In this document: in pieces, positions 49,245 through 64,000 of the stretch
How positions within the stretch are numbered: the stretch's first letter is position 1
Layout: the number at the start of each line of letters is the position of its first letter
Assembly (NCBI RefSeq): GCF_037176765.1
Contig: NC_090023.1
Location: 51,476,866 to 51,540,865, forward strand
Origin: Anolis sagrei
Taxonomy: Eukaryota > Chordata > Lepidosauria > Squamata > Anolidae
Direction: 5' to 3'
DNA: 64,000 nucleotides
The notes under the pieces: model-generated
What the model was told of the DNA's origin: nothing
The model's input: the letters and a program-made list of their open reading frames with translations, nothing else
The model's database searches: none
Position numbers and translations under genes: made by a program

Positions 49245-50555
49245 AAATCAGGTCGTTAATAAAATGACTACAAACTACAGGTTGATTCTGTAATAGCTTC
49301 ATCTGACCCTTTTTTGGGTGGGAATAGTAAATAGTGCTGGAACATTATGTATCATTATAAGCTGCTGTTAGAGGAAAGGTTAATCTTTCCGTTATCCTAA
49401 TTTCTAAGTTTCCTGTGCCATCAAATAAAGGCAAGTTAATGGACTGTGCTTATGATGGGTTAGTCATCGATTGATCTTGTTTTGCTCCTCTAAATACAAA
49501 CAATTAAAACTCAACATCTGGCTTTGTACTGACATTAAAATGTTTTTTCTTAACTTTATCCCTTCACTTTTTACCCATGGAAAGCTCATAATGGTTAGGT
49601 TTTAAAGATGACATAATAGACTGTTGTGACTCAACAAATGGAAGTACATAGATCCAAACATCTATTGTCTTTCTTAGAGGCTAGGGCTGGGCAGAGAAAA
49701 CTATACGAAATTGCTAAGTTTAATGTGTAGTTCCCCCCCCCCCCCCGACCTAAAATGCAAGACAGATGAACAATTTAAAAGCAAAGACGTTTAAAAAATA
49801 CAATTGAACTAACCGGAAATTTAGAAATATGCTAAAATATCACTGATTTCAAAAAGCAATTCCAGGGGGAAAGACATTGAGGTTACAGAATGACAAGAAC
49901 ATTGGATACATGAGCCACCAGGCATGATTAAGCAATTGCACTGGTGTCTCGCATGTTTCCAACTCAAAATCATCACCCTGATGGACTACGGTATCCCCTT
50001 AGTATCTCCTTTGTAACGCTATTCTTAAACACCATTAATTTGTAAGACATAGGGAAGGCCTAAGGGCTCTGCCATAGAAATTGCTTCTAAAAAGGTCTCC
50101 ACAAATCAAAGATGTTGGGAACCAATTTACTACACTATCTGAACATAATCTAGCAATCCCTTTGTATGCACAGATTCAACCCTCCATGGCTTGAAAATAT
50201 TAACAACCAATTCAAAAAATCAAACCTTGATTTTGCCATTTCACTCAGTGGCTACCAAGGACCTATGGTATTCCAAGATATCAGAGGAGTCCTCTGAATT
50301 ATGTGCTTATTGACTTACACAGCACAATTCATTTACAAGGGATTTTACAAATAATAGGTGTGGTGCATCCTTTATTCCTAGGAATTTACCAACGAATAAT
50401 AATAGTTGGAAAATGTTGTATTTGGTGAGCAACATTATTTTTGGCCATATAAATATTTGTGCTCAGGAAATGAATTAACCACACAATAATATTTTGTTCA
50501 TTTTCTCAGCACAAAAGGGACACACAAATACAAAGACAAAGGCTTCTCCTTTCAT
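49245..50555. other. No gene recognised
   Basis: AT-rich unique-looking DNA with a poly-C run at about 49734-49746. Confidence 0.4.
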
Positions 50556-50559
50556 TTCC

Positions 50560-50865
50560 AGCTTCTGGAGGTACTGCTCCTCTCTGGCTCTGGGGAGTTG
50601 TGTTCTCCATTTTCAAGCCAAGGAGCTGAGTTGTCATCTCCTGGTTGTGTGGTCAGCAAAATTGCTTGAAACATCTCTTTGCCTTTTTCCACTGAAGTGG
50701 TACCTATTTATCTACTCAAATTTGCATGTGTTCGAACTGCTAGGTTGGCAGGATCTGGATCTGACAGATGGGAGCTCACCCCGTCTTGTGAATTTTAAGT
50801 GCCAACCTTCAGGTCAGCAGTTCAGCAGCACAAGGGTTTAACCAATTGCACCACCACAGCTAAGT
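50560..50865 (-). repeat. SINE family B, antisense
   Basis: gtgttctccattttcaagcc through cacaagggtttaaccaattg, the complement of the tRNA-like head. Confidence 0.7.
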
Positions 50866-50963
50866 GAATACAATTTTTGAATTTGAAACCACAATAAAGA
50901 CCTGTCTCTTCAGAAAAGTATAAATGTTAAATTATGTAGTGTCTGTTTTAGTATGTGTTAGAT

Positions 50964-51695
50964 CAGTGTCTTCCTAATGCAGTTAGGAACCCTTAATACA
51001 GTTCCTCGTGTTGTGGTGACCCCCAACCATAAAATTATTTTCATTGGTACTTCAGAACTGTAATTTTGCTACTGTTATGAATCGTTGTGTAAATATCAGA
51101 ATATGCAGGATGTATTTTCATTCACTGGACCAAATTTGGCACAAATACCCGATACTCCCAAATTTGAATACTGGTGGGGATGGGAGGGATTGATTTTGTC
51201 ATTTGGGAGTTGTAGTTGCTGGGATTTATAGTTCACCTACAATCAAAGAACAATCTGAACTCTACCAAGAATGGAATTGAACCAATCTTGGCATGCAGAA
51301 CTCCCACAAACAAAATAAAATATTGGAAGGGTTTGGTGGGCACTGACCTTGAATTTTGGAGTTGTGGTTCACCAACACCCAGAGAGCACTGTGGACTCAA
51401 ACAATGATGGATCTGGACCAACCTTGGCATGAATACTCAATATGTCCAAATGTGAACACTGGTGGAGTTTGGGGAAAATAGACCTTGACACTTGGGGGTT
51501 GTAGTTGCTGGGATTTATAGTTCACCTACAATCAAAGAGCATTCTGAACCTCATGAATGATAGAATTGGGTCAAATTTCCCACACAGAACCCCCATGACC
51601 ATCAGAAAATACTGTGTTTTTGATGGTCTTTGGTGATCCCTCTGACACCCTCTCACAACCGCCCCAGGTGTCCTGACCCCCAGGTTGAGAAACAG
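50964..51695. mobile_element. hAT element, same family as 42343-43369
   Basis: TGTTAGAT at 50956-50963 and 51696-51703 is a perfect 8-bp duplication. The internal text gggatttatagttcacctac and aatactggtggg is shared. Confidence 0.75.
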
Positions 51696-51704
51696 TGTTA
51701 GATG

Positions 51705-52850
51705 CACATGTTCTTTAGATGTTTTGATTGGATTATATGTTCCAATTGACTGTATATGTTGTATTTTTTATGTTGGTGTTCACCACCTTGATCCACGGGG
51801 AGATGTGGGTATGAAATACTAGCAGCAACAACAATAATAGCAACAACAGCAACTAAAGATCAGAAACTATAACTATTAGCAGGAGTATTTCCACTTGTAG
51901 CCCTGTTTTACATAAAAGCAATAAAGGCTCCATACCACCCTAACTTAATCTTTTTCTTTCTATCCCTTTTATTTAGTCTACCAATTCCTTTGAAGTCATA
52001 GCAGCTGCATATTTTCAGATATTAGAATGGGAGAAAGGAAATAACTTGGGCTAAGCAGTGTATTTTGCTTCTAAATCTACCATGCTTCCCCATTCTGCTC
52101 TAGCAAGTCCAATCTTTTAGTGATGAATTCATTTCATCCCTAAATCCCCTCCTTTACATTCTATATACTGGGCAGCATAGCTAATAGGCAGAGAAAAACA
52201 AACACACACAGGTTTTGGCACCTACTATTTAAAAAGAAAAGGCGCTATTGGAATGGGTTGGGGGCCCTAATCTGGATATGGCGTGTGAAACTCTACAGAA
52301 GAGTACGCGTCTTCCAGGGCTAAATCCTCAAGGCATTTTATTTGTACTGCTGAATAAAAATGAATGGATTAACGTGAACTGTGATTGTGAAGCGTTAGTG
52401 CCAGCTGCAGCTGAATCTGACAACATAATCTTGGCATGTTACTAGGGAGACACAAATATATCTAGCTTCCAAATGCCCACCATTTTGCCAGTGAGCAAGT
52501 TTAGCTTCAAACGCCCGGGAGAGGAAGGACCCAACTAGGCATAGCTGTGCAGGCATTGTCCCCAGTAAGAATTGTGTCTTCTCACACAATGAACATTTCC
52601 TTTAGTCCTGAATTTTCTACAATTGCACTGAAAATTGTTCATACCCAAAACTCCGTATTTGCCGAGTTCACACTGCCTTGGTGACTTGAAGACACACAGC
52701 AATAGCTATGACCTAAACAGCTTGGTGTAATAATCAACATGGCTGAACAAACAATATTAATTTCGGGAGGCAGGGGGATAAAATGAGTAAATCAACTGAA
52801 AGCATATATTTGTGAAAATTTGTGGTCACAACATTCTCTGTGTCATAACT
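51705..52850. other. No gene recognised
   Basis: Unique-looking DNA between repeats. Confidence 0.4.
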
Positions 52851-52854
52851 TTGG

Positions 52855-52855
52855 T

Positions 52856-52887
<32 letters not shown>

Positions 52888-53110
52888 CACACGCACACAC
52901 ATATACTGGTATATAAAAGCTGTACCGGCCATGCATTGCTGTGGCCAAACTTTCCTCCGGCTTTCTCTCCTCCTTTCTTTCTCTCCTTCCTTCCTTCCCT
53001 CTTTTTTTCCTTCCCTTCCTTTTTTCTTTCATTTTCTCCTTCCTTCCTTCTCTTCCTTCCTCCCCCCTTTTCTTTCCATTCCTCTTTCTCCTCTTTCTTC
53101 CTTCTCTATC
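52855..53110 (+). repeat. Long polypyrimidine (CT-rich) tract
   Basis: CT microsatellite (52855-52880), a short gap, then about 140 bp of almost pure C/T at 52970-53110. Frames across it are low-complexity artefacts. Confidence 0.9.
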
Positions 53111-53593
53111 TATTCTTGCACTGCAACTCACAGCAGTTCTCCTGATCAATCTATCTACTTACCTATCTCTTTCTAATCTATCTATCTATCTGGATGATTG
53201 CTAGGAGTTGCAGTCCAGGAATAGGAAATTGGAAATATGCAGGGATTGGGATGCTCTCAAAGAGATCCAGGGAGAAGAAAGCTTGCATCTTGGAAGCAGT
53301 GCATTTGGATCATCCTCCTCTCCTAAAGGGCCTGGTCAAGGGGATGTTGGGAGCTATAGTCCGAAAGAGAGTGTGGATATGCTATCGTGTGTTTTTGTTT
53401 GCCGGGGGAGTTGTTTTTGCACATGCGCTGTAATGTCTTTTTGCTTTTTTGGCTTTCTAAGTCCTTTCTGCTGCGTTTTTCAGTGTTTTTATGAGTGATG
53501 GTCACTTGTTCGTCTAATAAGTGTATTGTGTCCAAATTTGGTGTCAATTCATCCAGTGGTTTTTGAGTTATGTTAATCCCACAAACGAACATT

Positions 53594-53596
<3 letters not shown>

Positions 53597-53628
<32 letters not shown>

Positions 53629-53646
53629 TGTGTGTGTGTGTGTGTA
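53597..53646. repeat. CA tract joined directly to GT tract
   Basis: About 15 CA units followed at once by about 13 GT units, making a dinucleotide palindrome. Confidence 0.9.
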
Positions 53647-53734
53647 TGTAAAATTAAAATTTTAAAATTAAATTATTTTGATAAATTGAGGGGATACAAT
53701 AAATTATGTCAATCATCAAGTATTACTGCATTTG

Positions 53735-54015
53735 GGCTCCCTGGTGGCAAAGCAGGTTAAACCGCTGTTGCTGAACATGCTGACCGAAAGGTTGGTGGTT
53801 CAAATCCAGCGAGCAAGGTGAGCTCCTGCTGTTAGGCCCAGCTTCTGCCAACCTACTAGTTCAAAAACATGCAAATGGGAGTAAATCAATAGGTACCGCT
53901 TCGGCGGGAAGGTAACAGCACTCCATGCAGTCATGCTGGCCACATGACTTTGGAGCTATCAACAGACAAGCTCTTCGGCTTAGAAATGGACACAACTAGA
54001 CTCAACATCAAGGAG
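53735..54015 (+). repeat. tRNA-derived SINE, family B
   Basis: tggcaaagcaggttaaaccg, ggtggttcaaatccagcgag and the tail aactagactcaacatcaagg abut an L2 end. Confidence 0.75.
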
Positions 54016-54795
54016 AAACGTGGCCACGGTGGTACACGCTCTTGTCACATCCCGCCTAGACTACTGCAACGCTCTCTACGTGGGACTGCCCCTGAAGACG
54101 GCCCGGAAGCTGCAACTAGTCCAACGTGCGGCAGCCATGATTCTAACGGGAGCGGAGCACAGGGAGCACACAACCCCCCTGTTGCACCAGCTCCATTGGC
54201 TGCCGATTTGCTACCGGGCCCAATTCAAGGTGTTGGTACTGGCCTATAAAGCCCTAAACGGTTCCGGCCCAAGATACCTATCTGACCGCATCTCGGCCTA
54301 TGAACCCACCCGAACTTTGAGATCTTCTGGGGAGGCCCTGCTCTCGGTCCCGCCGGCCTCTCAAGCACGGTTGGCGGGGACGAGAGATAGGGCCTTCTCA
54401 GTGGTGGCTCCTCGGCTGTGGAACGCCCTTCCTGTAGATGTTAGGCTGGCACCATCTCTCATGTCATTCCGTAGAAAGTTGAAGACCTGGATGTTTGTGC
54501 AGGCGTTTGAGTAATTCAGTGCAATCTCTGGTAAATTGAACATAGGAAAGGAACAATGGACGACGAATTTGGATCACGTTTGGATGATGAGACGATCCGG
54601 GGTGGGTTTTTTGTGATAACTGTGTATTGATGTTTGTTTATTGTTAGAAATGGAATTTGTGTAGTTTAATTGTTATGATATATTGATTACCGCTGTTTTT
54701 ACTGGTTTTGTTGTTTGCTTTCTGGAAACCGCTGTGAGTCGCCCTCGGGCTTGAGATACAGCTGTATACAAGAATAGTAAATAAATAAATAATAA
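54016..54795 (+). mobile_element. L2 LINE 3' end
   Basis: The frame 54020-54514 reads [40 protein letters not shown] and RDRAFSVVAPRLWNALPVDV, the L2 RT C-terminal domain, open to its stop. A 3' UTR and an AAAT tail follow. It is the youngest-looking L2 here and is 5'-truncated. Confidence 0.9.
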
Positions 54796-54799
54796 TAAA

Positions 54800-56040
54800 C
54801 CTTTACAACTACTGTTTACTCCAGAGCTTTCTAAACTGTGTTACAACATATTAGTGTGTTGGCTGCAGTGTGTAGGTGTGCAGTGCGAAAGTAACAAGAA
54901 ATGAGAAAAATCTTGGAAATGTATGTTATCTTGCAAATCATATATATTTTAAAATATAAACATACTTTTCCATGGGATCACGAAAGATAGAACTGTTGCC
55001 AATAACATGTAGCATTAATTCAGAATCAGCTTCGCCACTTGAGGTTGAGGCTGAGGTCTAAAGCTATGCTATTGGTCTTCTCCATTTGTAGTTCAACTTT
55101 TGTATATTTAAATATTTGCAACTTTGTGTTGAAAGTTGACCATAGAGTCATGCTGGAGGGGCTAAAAATTCCTAGAGAGGTGTTCCATCAGGTTTTTTAA
55201 AGTTTTTTTTAAAGTTGAAGTTTTCCTACTTTCACAGGGTTTTTTTATTCATGTTTTTTTCTTCTCTTAATCCTTGGGAAAGTTTCAGACAAAAAGAATT
55301 TTAAAACAGGAAAGACCCTCCAGGGCTAATTTATTTCAACTTGATTTGCTGTGGACGGATAAGTTGAGTCTCTGTCTTTACCTATTTTCATCTTGCGGTC
55401 TGAGACTCATGTTGTATAATTTTTGGACTTTCCTATTACTTTTCCTCTTTCTTGTCCGAAAAAACATTGTTACTTTTACTGGCAGTTTTATTCCATTTTC
55501 AAAGATTCACAACAGTGCTTTGGGTGCGCAGATAAGAATTCTGAACTGGACTATTTATAGTCCCTGATAGCAAAACTAGCAACTTTTCCATTGCATAATC
55601 CTATGCAAACCTATATACTAGACCTTGTATATGTGAGGATTGCAAGAATCTGTTTATGAGCACTAAATAAAAATAAATGAACCATCTGTTTACACAAGGA
55701 GAGCAAGGTAGACGACTTCTGAGAGAAGCAGAGGCAACAAAATGCTTGGAGCGAGGGAGAACATACTGCTTTCTTGTGCTTTTCTGTCACAGCTGTTCTT
55801 AAGTAAGATGAAATCTCTCAGAGCTTCCCGATGATGTTAAGAAACTTGGAGGCGGGCCATACATGTCTGATGGGAATTACAACAGAAGCTAAAGGAAGTT
55901 TATAGCTTACCCACACAGAAAATGCTCTGGGGCTGAATCTTCCTTGTCTGCAGCATTGCTCTCAGAGATTGGGTAATGCAGCTACCTACTAGCACCTTGA
56001 TGGGCTCAGCTGTGACACACACTCAGTGCAGCAATATGAT
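54800..56040. other. No gene recognised
   Basis: The left part (gctttctaaactgtgttaca) resembles old hAT text. The 97-aa frame at 55274-55567 has no family signature. Confidence 0.35.
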
Positions 56041-56044
56041 CATT

Positions 56045-56170
56045 GGAACCCCTGGTGGCGAAATAGTTAAATAATTGTGTCGGAAAGACTGTTGACAGGT
56101 CAGCGGTTCAAATCAGCGGAGTGTGCGGATGAGCTCCCTCTGTCAGCTCCAGCTCCCCATGAGAGGACAT
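56045..56170 (+). repeat. SINE family A head
   Basis: cccctggtggcgaaatagtt, cagcggttcaaatcagcgga and gagctccctctgtcagctcc, truncated where the L2 text begins. Confidence 0.65.
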
Positions 56171-56171
56171 C

Positions 56172-56370
56172 AGAAAAGCCTCCCAACATATCTCTCCCTA
56201 TGAACCTTATAGGAATTTAAGATCATCTGAGTGAGGAGTTCCTGCTCTCAATCTTGCAGGCCTCACGGGCACGTCTGGTGGGGACGAGAGACAGAGCCTT
56301 CTCAGTGGTGGTCCCTCTGCTGTGGAACTCCCTTCCCAGGGATATTAGATCAATTTGGCTCTCATTTGGC
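56172..56370 (+). mobile_element. L2 LINE RT C-terminal fragment
   Basis: caggcctcacgggcacgtct encodes ASRARLVGTRDRAFSVVVPL and LWNSLPRDIRS. It lacks the usual tail. Confidence 0.75.
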
Positions 56371-56679
56371 TCTATATTTGTCAATTTGGCTCTCAATTTT
56401 TCCCAAGAACTGTCCATGGAGTGCCTTCTTTTGCCAATTTTCTCTTCTGCTCTAGATTGTGTTTTTGTTGTTGTTATCAAATCTATCCCTAGGAAGGGAA
56501 ATTCATTCCTAGAAGAGTTATCGTGGGGGGAAAGTGTCATGAATCCTCGTTTCCACAAGCCAAATTTTTCAAATCCAATTATCACAAGAACAGAAAGTGA
56601 GGGGAAATCTTCTGAACAGGAGCACAGACAGCAAAAGAAACACCACGTGGATGTTAACTCTTATCTATGCCATCCAAAA

Positions 56680-56828
56680 AGGTGTGTGTGTGTGTGGCTG
56701 TTGCTGGAGTTACAAGTTAAAAATGTTCTGACTTACATACAAGAACAAATCTATCTTGTTTGTAACTTGGGAACTGCTACTCAAGCTACTTGACAAAAGT
56801 TTGTGTGTGTGTGTGTGTGTGTGTGTGC
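56680..56828 (+). repeat. GT microsatellites
   Basis: Two GT tracts (about 56682-56695 and 56802-56828). Confidence 0.9.
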
Positions 56829-57114
56829 GTGCTATTTTTCTTAGTGTGCCAAGGATCACTTCTTTTCTGGAAAACTGTCATGTATTTGGAACCAATGACT
56901 CTCACATGAGAATTAATCTATCATCCACCCCTCTGAGCAGCCCTCCTATAGCTATTCTTATATGAAGGTGTAAGGGAGGTTTTTTTCTGTTTTCCACCAG
57001 GAAAAACACTAAAAGAAATAGGCTTCTGGGTTGGTTGCCCATTGCAGTCATAGTGAAAAGGCAGACACGTGTGTAAAACAACCACATCTTTTAATAGAAA
57101 GCAACAAACATGCA

Positions 57115-57444
57115 AATAGCAGGTATAGAAATTTATTTGAATCAATGTTTTCTCTATAAGGTAAGTTATATTAAACATCGATCCAACCTCCCATTTTTGC
57201 AAGTTAAGGGAAAATATTGCACTTTGCGTTTTCTAGCACCCCTCATCCATGACAAAACATTTTAAAAACGTTTTGCTTATTTTACTTGCACCCTTGCAAG
57301 TCATGCACACATTCATTCAAAATCGAAATGTTAGGTTACCCCAAAAGCAAAACTTTAAAATTGCACTAAAGCTTTGTAAGGAAAAATATAATTCATGACG
57401 TATACAAATTTCATGACGCCTAGGTGGATTCCGGGAACAGCCCA
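57115..57444 (-). other. DCAF6: Putative DCAF6 3' untranslated region
   Basis: This repeat-poor stretch directly follows the stop codon. AATAAA on the minus strand at about 57132-57137 could be the polyadenylation signal. The exact end is inference. Confidence 0.45.
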
Positions 57445-61358
<3,914 letters not shown>

Positions 61359-61716
61359 TCATGTGGTCTGCAAACGTGCACACTTTGCTTAAATCTCATT
61401 GAATTTATTGAGATTTTAGTAGCCTGGATGTGTGTAAAACATTAAAGATTCCTGTCTACCGAAGGAACATGTGCCTTTCATTCAATATTAAACAGGTGAT
61501 TCTACCCTCTCCTTGAAAAAGGGGAAGGAGGCTGAAGGCAGAGCATGCAGAAGTTTTGCTTTACATTATGATTAAGCAATTGAGTGAGCACAATTTTCTT
61601 CTCTGGCATATTTTAATGCTGTACAGACTGCCAAGAATATTTTAAAAATAAAAATGTAGAAGTGTCTGAAACTCCACTTGTATATTTTTTTGATCTTGAG
61701 TGAAGCTTTCAACTTA

Positions 61717-62064
61717 CAGCAGAGTCTCGCTTATCCAACATAAACGTGCCAGCACAACGTTGGATAAGCAAAAATGTTGAATAATAAGGAGGGATTAAGG
61801 AAAAGCCTATTAAACACTAAATTACGTTACGATTTTACAAATTAAATACCAAAATATCATGTTTTACAATAAATAAACAGAAAAAGAAGCTCAATACACA
61901 GGAATGTTACGTAGTAATTACTGTATTTACGAATTTAGCACTAATTTAGCAGACAAGGGTTCTTTGCTTCTCCCACCCTGGACATTATTCCAGGCAGGAG
62001 ACAGACTGTGTTGGATAATACATAACGTTGGATGAGCGAAGGTTGGATAAGTGAGACTCTACTG
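61717..62064. mobile_element. Tigger-like (Tc1/mariner) non-autonomous element, complete ends
   Basis: cagcagagtctcgcttatcc and ggataagtgagactctactg are inverted. TA flanks both sides (61715-61716, 62065-62066). The 348-bp element has no transposase frame. Confidence 0.8.
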
Positions 62065-62569
62065 TACTTCAAATGTGAATTGCTGCTGAAAGCTTTTAGC
62101 AGGGAAAAAGTGTGGCTTGCAGAATTTGTATTAGTCAAGAGATACAAAATAGCCTCAGGTCCTGCAGCTTGCCCATTTCTGCTTTAACTCTTACACAAAG
62201 TGCCAATAGCCCACTTTAGCATCAGCTAAAATGTGAAATAGCCTGAGCTGCCTTCAAGCACAGTTCTCCTATTAATTGTCTAAAACGTTATAATTGCATT
62301 TACTAAAAACTATGACGATTAATTCTACAGCACCATATTTTTCACACAGAATTAGATAATCCTTCCTTAAATCAGGACTGAGCAGAAGTCAGACTAGAAT
62401 CTTCTGATAACTCTACAGATTTGATGTACACTTGATTGCCAACTGTTAATAATGGCAATAACCCTCAATGTATACAACGGGAATTTTTAAAAAATAGGGA
62501 AGGGAATAACCAGGAATTCATTTTTTGTGCTCATATTAATTATATGTGCCTTGCATTTATTACAGTAGG

Positions 62570-63480
62570 GTATTGGGACTAGGATGTTCAGCCAAAACCT
62601 TCCAAGAAGAGGTAGGATTGTAGGAGATTAAAAAAAAATCAAAGGTCATTGTGTGACGGAGTTTCAGGCATCCCACACAATGAGAGAGAAAGTGCATAAG
62701 CATTTCAAGAAGCAGATGGCACCTGAAAATGGTCGAATTGGATAAGTGAAAAGTATCGGAATGACTGTGATGGGATAATAACAACAGACGGATGAAGAGG
62801 CCAAGTCCATTTAAATGCTTTGAAAGTGAGGATGAGAAGTTGTGCAGGATTCTGAAGTGGACAAGATAAGAGTGAAGGGGTTTAAGGGGAGGAACATATG
62901 GTAAGAATGAAAGGAGAGGTAAATAATTGTTGCAGCAACTTAAGAGAAAACAACAGAAGCTCAGAAAGAATACTATAGTTGTCAAAAATACAAATGGCCA
63001 AGACATACACTAAATTCTTTGCTAAGCAGATGGAAATAAATTTCCCAATTTTAAGCAATGCTGTAAAGAGGAAAACAATACATAGTGATTAAATGAACAT
63101 GTGGGGATAAGAGAAAGGAAGCAAAGTCAAGGAGAAAACAAAGGCTTCATGCCTTACCATAGGATGACTGGTGGCACTGTCCGTGGAAGAGGAGAATACA
63201 ATAGAACAAGGAATGGAGGGCATTGGAGAAAAGATGAGAAACACAATCTTGGACATATTCACCTTGAGATGGTACTATGCATACAACTGGAATTATTTGA
63301 GGCGCTATAGGGAGAAAGTCAATTATGTATTAAGAGAGACAGATTGGTGTCATCTGCTCGTAGATGATGTTTGAAAGCCTAGGACGTGATGAATTACCCA
63401 GTGCATTTGCATACAATAAAAGATGACCAAGAATGGAGTCGTCGCAGATGATGCTGTCAACCAAACATAAAGAGCTCTAT
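62570..63480. mobile_element. Old purine-rich interspersed repeat, possibly antisense LINE (L3/CR1-like)
   Basis: The order of phrases (gcttcaagaagcagatgg, ttggacatattcaccttgag, agattggtgtcatctgctcg) recalls antisense L3/CR1-type repeats known in mammals. Long frames on either strand show no protein family. Low certainty. Confidence 0.35.
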
Positions 63481-64000
63481 TCCATTGTCTATGCTGGGAT
63501 GGTAAACTTTTTTTTACACAGAGGAGAATCTGTATATTGAGAAACTTTCAAAGATGCAATCTTAATGTAAAAAAATTATATTATGTGAGATGGCTATTAA
63601 TGTTCATCCCTGCACAACAATATTTCTAAGAAGATATAGCATATTCCTTAAATCAGAGGCTGGGAAGTTGCTCCTGTTTACCTGTTACCTATTTTAAACA
63701 TGAATTCTTATATTATTTACAAAGTAGCTTTGAACGAAAACCATGAAATACCTTGATAAAACAATATTATAAATAAAGGTGTATGGAGAATTGGGGGGGG
63801 GGGGGAGAGAGAAAACTGATCCTAATACCAACATTGTATCCTCACAGTTTGTCTTTAACTGCCTCTCATTCTACTCACATTTTCTCTTCCTTTGTTCAAA
63901 TTCACCATTTACTCCTCAATAACTTCATGTCAATGTAATTCAATTTAGACTATAACTTGAAGCATCTTCCACGTGCTCCATGATATGGAGATAACTAAGG

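Noticed and set aside
52820-53204. Several long Ser/Phe/Pro or Lys/Glu/Arg frames
   Set aside because: Low-complexity translation of the CT-rich tract.
54020-54514. Open frame of 164 codons that looks like a gene
   Set aside because: It is the C-terminal part of an L2 LINE reverse transcriptase, truncated and followed by the L2 tail.
55274-55567. Plus-strand frame of 97 codons with a hydrophobic stretch
   Set aside because: No family resemblance and no splice context; consistent with chance in AT-rich DNA.
62560-63006. Minus-strand frame of 148 codons rich in Leu, Phe and Ser
   Set aside because: The composition reflects the purine-rich repeat read in antisense. It matches no DCAF6 segment.

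Overview
The window is nuclear DNA from a vertebrate, almost certainly a squamate reptile and probably an iguanian lizard. It has long introns with GT-AG splice sites, three split vertebrate genes, and a repeat set typical of lizards: Sauria-type tRNA SINEs, 5S-rRNA-derived SINEs, BovB (RTE), CR1, L2 and L1 LINE ends, a LINE end that may be Vingi-like, Penelope-like 3' ends, many short palindromic hAT elements with 8-bp target duplications, and Tigger-like mariners. I see no tRNA or rRNA genes, CRISPR arrays, operons or bacterial features. The species call is inference from repeat families recognised by eye.

All three genes lie on the minus strand. Left, 407-4769: the first five coding exons of RIOX2 (MINA53), a JmjC ribosomal histidine hydroxylase. 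All three iron ligands are visible and the C-terminal exons lie beyond the left edge. A GC-rich stretch near 10.7-11.15 kb may be its promoter and non-coding first exon. Middle, 15899-29666: eight exons of GABRR3, the GABA-A receptor rho-3 subunit, complete from just after the signal peptide to the stop codon. The signal-peptide exon was not found. Right, 57445-61317: the last five coding exons of DCAF6 (NRIP/IQWD1), holding the IQ motif, the C-terminal WD repeats and the acidic tail. Its 5' exons lie beyond the right edge. The exon joins I called keep the reading frame and give proteins that match the families residue by residue, so all three loci look functional.

The rest is intron and intergenic DNA dominated by transposable elements, many nested: L2 in a Vingi-like LINE, CR1 in a SINE, an L1 piece in a SINE, hAT in hAT, hAT in a minisatellite, and L2 in a hAT MITE. 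Structures that stand out are a perfect 89-bp foldback made of Penelope-like 3' ends with a 13-bp target duplication, a perfect 48-bp hairpin, a 35-bp hairpin, a local tandem array that re-copied a MITE insertion junction, and a hAT element carrying a GC-rich minisatellite. RIOX2-GABRR3 is conserved synteny with human 3q11.2. DCAF6 as the next gene is not the human arrangement.

I found no convincing previously undescribed gene system. The unusual content is structural (foldbacks, nested insertions, junction amplification) plus the DCAF6 adjacency.
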